Assembly (NCBI GenBank): GCA_052437175.1 | Contig: JBQVOK010000004.1 | Location: 124,001 to 188,000, forward strand | From: JACVCJ01 sp052437175 | GTDB lineage: Bacteria > Bacteroidota > Bacteroidia > CAIKAF01 | DNA: 64,000 nt | Direction: 5' to 3' | In this document: one piece after another, positions 60,295 through 64,000 of the stretch | How positions within the stretch are numbered: position 1 is the stretch's first letter | How the letters are laid out: the number at the start of each line of letters is the position of its first letter | Position numbers and translations under genes: made by a program | The notes under the pieces: model-generated | Seen by the model: the letters and a program-made list of their open reading frames with translations, nothing else | What the model was told of the DNA's origin: nothing | The model's database searches: none

Positions 60295-60873
60295 TCAATC
60301 AAACTGGAAATCTTTTACCTGTTCACTGATCTTTTTAATGGCATAGAACAGGCGCGATTTTACGGTGCCTTCGGAAACCTGCGTCACATCGGCTATTTCT
60401 TTCAGGCTGAGTTCTTCTTTATAGCGCAGCACAAAAACGGTACGGTGTTCTTCGGACAGGGTACCGAGGGTCTGCTGCAGCTTACGTTCAAAATTAGCAC
60501 TGTCTACCGTACGTTCGGGGTTCTCATAGCCGGTATCGGCCAGGCTGCGGCTTACCCCGCTGTCGTCGGCATTTACGTGGTGCCGTATGCTTTGCTTGCG
60601 GTACTCATTCTTACACATGTTCGAGGCCAGGGTGTATACCCAGGTGGAAAAACGGTACTGCGGGTTGAAAGCACCCGGTTTTTCGGCGATCTTCAGGAAG
60701 AGGTCCTGCGTAAAATCGGCTGCCACATCGTCGTTCTGCCAGAGCATTTTCCGGAAAAAACGGAAGATCCGTTCCGACCAGCGGTCATAAATAGCGGCAA
60801 AGGCCAGGCGGTCGCCCTGCGAGGCTTTCTGCATGAGCTCTTCATCGCTTATATCACTGCTGTAACGGGTCAT
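60295..60873 (-). CDS. ECF RNA polymerase sigma factor
   Basis: The 192-residue protein has region 2 (FAAIYDRWSERIFRFFRKML, DLFLKIAEKPGAFNPQYRFSTWVYTLASN) and region 4 (LGTLSEEHRTVFVLRYKEELSLKEIADVTQVSEGTVKSRLFYAI). It directs transcription of an unknown regulon and is held in check by the membrane protein encoded downstream. It is divergent from the PrsW-type protease gene. Confidence 0.95.
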   Translation of the reverse strand: MTRYSSDISDEELMQKASQGDRLAFAAIYDRWSERIFRFFRKMLWQNDDVAADFTQDLFLKIAEKPGAFNPQYRFSTWVYTLASNMCKNEYRKQSIRHHVNADDSGVSRSLADTGYENPERTVDSANFERKLQQTLGTLSEEHRTVFVLRYKEELSLKEIADVTQVSEGTVKSRLFYAIKKISEQVKDFQFD

Positions 60874-60977
60874 TGCTTCAGGTTACGAAGATAACAAAAA
60901 GAACCTATGTTCCATCTGCTTCCTGTACGAGGTACAAGGTATAACTGCGTTTTAAAAAAAGTAGTATCTTTAGTCGT

Positions 60978-61670
60978 ATGAATTTTCTGAAGGTAGTAGC
61001 ACTGGCATTGGCCCCTGTACTGGCAGCGGTGGCCCTGATATACTGGAGAGATAAATGGGAAAAGGAACCTGTCAGACGCCTGGTATTCTGTTTCCTGGGC
61101 GGTATGCTCAGCTGTATACCCATCGTAATTATGGAACTCACGGCCGACCTTATTTTCAATAAACCGCGCGAAGCCGGTATCGGTGGTATACTGGTCTCTG
61201 CCTTTATTTTTGTAGGCCTCATCGAAGAATTCTGGAAATGGGTGGTGGTGATCCTGCTGGCCTACCGCAGCAAGGACTTTAACGAACCCTACGACGGTAT
61301 TACCTACTCCGTAATGGTTTCGCTGGGCTTTGCCTTCGTAGAGAACGTGCTGTACATCAATGCCGGGGGCGTACCTATTGCCGTACTGCGTATGTTCACG
61401 GCCATACCGGCACATACCGTGTTCGGCATCATCATGGGTTTTTACCTGGGCCTGGCCAAACACCGGGACCGCAGACGCAGCCTGCCGTTCGGACTTGCAT
61501 TACTGATACCCGTACTGATGCACGGTGCCTATGATTTTGCTTTATTTGTAACAAATTCGGCATACGCCTGGATCGGAGCCGCGGTATCCCTGGTTCTCGG
61601 CATCTGGTTTTCGGTGCGTGCCATCCGGATCCACAACCAGAATTCACCTTTTAACAAGGAAGAGGTATGA
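60978..61670 (+). CDS. PrsW family intramembrane metalloprotease
   Basis: The 230-residue protein has about seven membrane helices and the PrsW motifs: EEFWKW (Glu83, Glu84, Lys87), GFAFVENVLY, AHTVFG (His146) and MHGAYD (His182). In Bacillus subtilis PrsW starts degradation of the anti-sigma RsiW. Here it faces an ECF sigma/anti-sigma pair, which suggests a similar role. A TATCTTTA box ends 5 nt before the ATG. Its stop overlaps the next gene by 4 nt. Confidence 0.9.
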   Translation: MNFLKVVALALAPVLAAVALIYWRDKWEKEPVRRLVFCFLGGMLSCIPIVIMELTADLIFNKPREAGIGGILVSAFIFVGLIEEFWKWVVVILLAYRSKDFNEPYDGITYSVMVSLGFAFVENVLYINAGGVPIAVLRMFTAIPAHTVFGIIMGFYLGLAKHRDRRRSLPFGLALLIPVLMHGAYDFALFVTNSAYAWIGAAVSLVLGIWFSVRAIRIHNQNSPFNKEEV

Positions 61671-62716
61671 CATTTGCTGCCAAAAAAATGGGACTGCCGC
61701 CGGGAACCATCATTTCCCTGTCAGACGACCGGGGGCCGGTGCGCATTTCGTACATTAAATATTCAGAGAACGCACTCAGCGAACAGGTCTGCGGCTCCAT
61801 CGAAGAGGTGTTTGCCCTGCGCGACAGCGGCGAAACGGTGTGGGTAAATGTAGAAGGTACATCCGACATCAGCATTTTCGAAAAGATCGTGGAGGCCTAC
61901 AGCATCGACCGACTGGTGGTGGAAGATATACTGGACTGCGATACCCGGCCTAAATTCGAGGTGTTCGAAGGCTATGCCTTTGCGGTGGCTAAAATGCTGT
62001 ACCGTGAACCCAGCGAGGGCTATGTGCTCGAAGAGCATGTTTCTTTCCTGCTCATCGGCAATATGCTGTTTACCTTCCAGTTTAAGCACGGCGATGTGTT
62101 CGACAAGGTGCGCGACCGTATCCGCAGCTCCGGCGGCAGGATCCGGCAACGGAAGTCCGACTACCTGTTCTATGCCCTGCTCGACGTTATGATCGATAAT
62201 TATTTCTGGGTGCTCGACCTGGTAGAAGAAAACATCATCAGCACCGAAGATTCCATACTCAGCAATCCGGCCAAAGAGTCCCTGGGCGATATACGCCGCC
62301 TCAAAAAAGAGGCCCTGCTGCTGCGTAAGGCCGTTTTCCCGCTCAAGGAGGCCGTATTTCTTATGCTGCATGCCGAGGAGAAAGTGTTCGAAAAACGTAC
62401 CCTCAAATACCTGAAAGAACTGCACGAACACATTGTACAGGTGGCCGAAAATACGGAGAACGTGCGCGATATGGCCAACGGACTTATGGACGTGTACATC
62501 AGTACCTCCAATACGCGCCTGGGCAACATTACCAAGGTGCTTACCATTGTGTCGGCCGTGTTTATCCCGCTGAACCTGCTGGCGGGTATCTATGGCATGA
62601 ACTTCGACGTGCTGCCGCTCAAGGACCATCCCTACGGTTTTACCATCGTGATCCTTGCCATGGTGCTGATTGCCGCCGTACTTTTCCTGTATTTCCGCTT
62701 TAAAAAATGGTTCTGA
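61667..62716 (+). CDS. corA: CorA-family magnesium/cobalt transporter
   Basis: The 349-residue protein has a large cytoplasmic funnel domain and two C-terminal membrane helices with the GMN selectivity motif (LAGIYGMNFDVLP), ending KKWF. It carries Mg2+ or Co2+ as a pentamer. It overlaps the PrsW-type gene by 4 nt (ATGA), so the two are co-expressed. Confidence 0.94.
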   Translation: MTFAAKKMGLPPGTIISLSDDRGPVRISYIKYSENALSEQVCGSIEEVFALRDSGETVWVNVEGTSDISIFEKIVEAYSIDRLVVEDILDCDTRPKFEVFEGYAFAVAKMLYREPSEGYVLEEHVSFLLIGNMLFTFQFKHGDVFDKVRDRIRSSGGRIRQRKSDYLFYALLDVMIDNYFWVLDLVEENIISTEDSILSNPAKESLGDIRRLKKEALLLRKAVFPLKEAVFLMLHAEEKVFEKRTLKYLKELHEHIVQVAENTENVRDMANGLMDVYISTSNTRLGNITKVLTIVSAVFIPLNLLAGIYGMNFDVLPLKDHPYGFTIVILAMVLIAAVLFLYFRFKKWF

Positions 62717-62720
62717 CGCT

Positions 62721-63200
62721 ATGGACTTCACATTTTCCTTCATAACCCGCCTGGAGCTGCTCGAAAAAGAAGCGCACACCGGCCTGTACCTGCCCGAAGA
62801 GATCGTGGCCGTGCTGCCTAAAGGCCGCCTGCGTGCCCAGGGACTGCTCAACGGGGTTACGCCCTTTAACCTGGCCGTGCAGAGCGAACGCTCCGGCGCA
62901 AAATTCTTTATGGTAGGCGGTCCCCTGCGCAGGGAAGCCGGAATAAAACAGGGCGAGGAAGTGCACGTGCAGTTCAGCTGGATCGATACCGAACACCTCG
63001 ATATCCCCGAAGAATTCCAGGCGGCCCTGGAGCAGGACGATGAGGCCCGCGCCATATTTGAGACCTTTACCACAGGCAAAAAACGCGGCCTTATGAACTA
63101 CATTACCAGCGTAAAGAATGTGGACAGCCGCATAAAACGCTCCCTGGAACTGTTGTACAAGATCAAAACGCGGCAGCTTTATTCGGACCGCAGCAGGTAA
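62721..63200 (+). CDS. YdeI/OmdA-like protein with DUF1905 domain
   Basis: The 159-residue protein has a DUF1905-like beta-barrel (about 1-90: YLPEEIVAVLPKGRLRAQGLL; FFMVGGPLRREAGIKQGEEV) and a YdeI/OmpD-associated C-terminus (IPEEFQAALEQDDEARAIFE; GLMNYITSVKNVDSRIKRS). The family is linked to bacteriocin protection or envelope-related regulation. The ATG at 62721 follows the corA stop by 4 nt; the longer frame lies within corA. Confidence 0.85.
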   Translation: MDFTFSFITRLELLEKEAHTGLYLPEEIVAVLPKGRLRAQGLLNGVTPFNLAVQSERSGAKFFMVGGPLRREAGIKQGEEVHVQFSWIDTEHLDIPEEFQAALEQDDEARAIFETFTTGKKRGLMNYITSVKNVDSRIKRSLELLYKIKTRQLYSDRSR

Positions 63201-63324
63201 GGCCTGCTCCCCGAACCGCAGCACAGGCAAGCGGCCGGGAAAGCCGGTGTATGCTGTTGAACAAATCAGCTTTTTTACAGGTTTATGCAACTAAATTGGT
63301 TTTTGTGTTGTTCCTTAGTGCTGT

Positions 63325-64000
63325 ATGCAAAAGATCCCGGACTACCACGAAGCAGATGTAATCATTATAGGAGCAGGCATCGGAGGTCTTACCACAGCAG
63401 CTGTACTGGCCCGCAGTGGTAAAAGGGTCTGCGTGCTGGAAATGGATGCACGCCCGGGAGGCTACCTGGCCGGTTTTCAGCGTAAAGATTTCCGTTTTGA
63501 TACGGCTATCCACTGGCTTAACCAGTGCGGCGAAGGAGGCCTGGTACACCGCATTTTCGAATGGCTGGGGAGCGATTTTCCGAGGGTAGCCGATCAGAAG
63601 ATGATCCGCAGGTATAAGGGCGAATCGTTCGATTATATACTTACAAATAACCCGGATGAGCTCCGCGATACCTGGATACGGGAATTTCCTCACGAAAAAA
63701 AAGGTATCGAACGTTTTTTTGCCGATGCCCGCAAACTGGGCAGGGCCTTTAAAAAAATGGGTACACAGTTCCGTTCTGCCGAAACCATGGGAACGCTCGC
63801 CCGGATGGGCTACGGACTTAGAATGCTTCAGTTCGGAATACCTTTTATGCGTTTCCTGAGGTACTCTGGCAATGAAGGGATACGCAAGGGACTTAACCGC
63901 TATTTTAAAGATCCGGACCTGCATAAAGTGTTCTGCTCGGAACCGGACCTGCTCTCGTGCCTGGTGCCTGTAGGCTGGGCCTATGGTTTTGATTACCAGT
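63325..64000 (+). CDS. FAD-dependent oxidoreductase (phytoene-desaturase-like), 3' part missing
   Basis: The first 225 residues are present. The dinucleotide-binding motif VIIIGAGIGGLTTAAVLARSGK and the DARPGGYLAGF segment mark an NAD(P)/FAD-dependent oxidoreductase of the phytoene desaturase / carotenoid isomerase type. The frame runs off the right edge. The ATG at 63325 gives the standard N-terminus. Confidence 0.88.
   Translation, partial: MQKIPDYHEADVIIIGAGIGGLTTAAVLARSGKRVCVLEMDARPGGYLAGFQRKDFRFDTAIHWLNQCGEGGLVHRIFEWLGSDFPRVADQKMIRRYKGESFDYILTNNPDELRDTWIREFPHEKKGIERFFADARKLGRAFKKMGTQFRSAETMGTLARMGYGLRMLQFGIPFMRFLRYSGNEGIRKGLNRYFKDPDLHKVFCSEPDLLSCLVPVGWAYGFDYQ

Noticed and set aside
61763..63079. 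A 438-residue open frame on the minus strand across corA and the YdeI-like gene
   Set aside because: It runs antisense to two well-supported genes, crosses both and has no recognisable domain; long antisense frames are common in this codon usage.
1..64000. CRISPR arrays, rRNA and tRNA genes
   Set aside because: I saw no regularly spaced repeats, no rRNA signatures and no convincing tRNA T-loop motifs anywhere in the window; a tRNA search program could confirm this.

Overview
The window looks like a chromosomal contig from a Bacteroidota bacterium, probably of the Chitinophagales type. The evidence is several large secreted proteins ending in type IX secretion (T9SS, type A) sorting domains, many promoters with the Bacteroidota -7 element TAnnTTTG and very short leaders, weak or absent Shine-Dalgarno sequences, and genus-typical families (SPFH plus Arc-type pair, DUF4395, HPK7 kinases with TPR sensors, Cys-type SelD with MnmH, sphingosine-phosphate-lyase-like enzyme). 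Most of the window is of balanced base composition. One block, about 12.44 to 17.79 kb, is strikingly A+T-rich and carries foreign cargo. A run of ten Ns at 10402-10411 marks an assembly gap.

Layout. 0-10.5 kb: T9SS cargo, a putative aminopeptidase, a NUDIX hydrolase, two rhomboids (one lacking its catalytic His), lipoprotein MsrA, a fulvocin-C-like Cys-rich lipoprotein paired with a membrane thioredoxin, and an SPFH protein followed by an Arc-type gene broken by the gap. 10.5-12.4 kb: DUF4395 protein and mnmE. 12.4-17.8 kb: a genomic island at the 3' end of mnmE, bounded by an 18-bp direct repeat. It carries an E2-type CBASS operon (57-aa basic protein, NUDIX effector, CD-NTase, E2), an HNH protein with tandem zinc ribbons, and a divergent sigma-like / small protein / ImmA-IrrE peptidase operon. 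No integrase is visible. 17.8-27 kb: esterase-like lipoprotein, NarL-type regulators, a TPR histidine kinase with its response regulator, the selenouridine genes mnmH-selD, and a DEAD-box helicase. 27-35.2 kb: two T9SS proteins, a K+/H+ antiporter and an SsuD-like monooxygenase. 35.5-43 kb: thiolase, SDR, a GlxA-type AraC regulator, then strings of VOC, DoxX, monooxygenase and aldo-keto reductase genes. 43-47.6 kb: SUKH-like, ankyrin and WD40/TPR proteins. 47.7-55.7 kb: flavin reductase, SDR, AraC and LysR regulators, MdaB, DUF72. 55.7-64 kb: M2 peptidase, PLP lyase, ECF sigma/anti-sigma pair facing a PrsW-type protease and CorA, and a partial FAD oxidoreductase.

How the genes may work together. 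In the island, the CD-NTase would sense phage and make a cyclic nucleotide that triggers the NUDIX effector, with the E2 modifying the CD-NTase. The divergent sigma/IrrE operon is well placed to control it through proteolysis, although that is inference. mnmE with mnmH-selD would together make the 5-substituted 2-selenouridine at wobble U34. Two nearly identical 23-bp dyads in front of the DUF4395 and SsuD-like genes suggest a shared repressor, plausibly responding to sulfur status.
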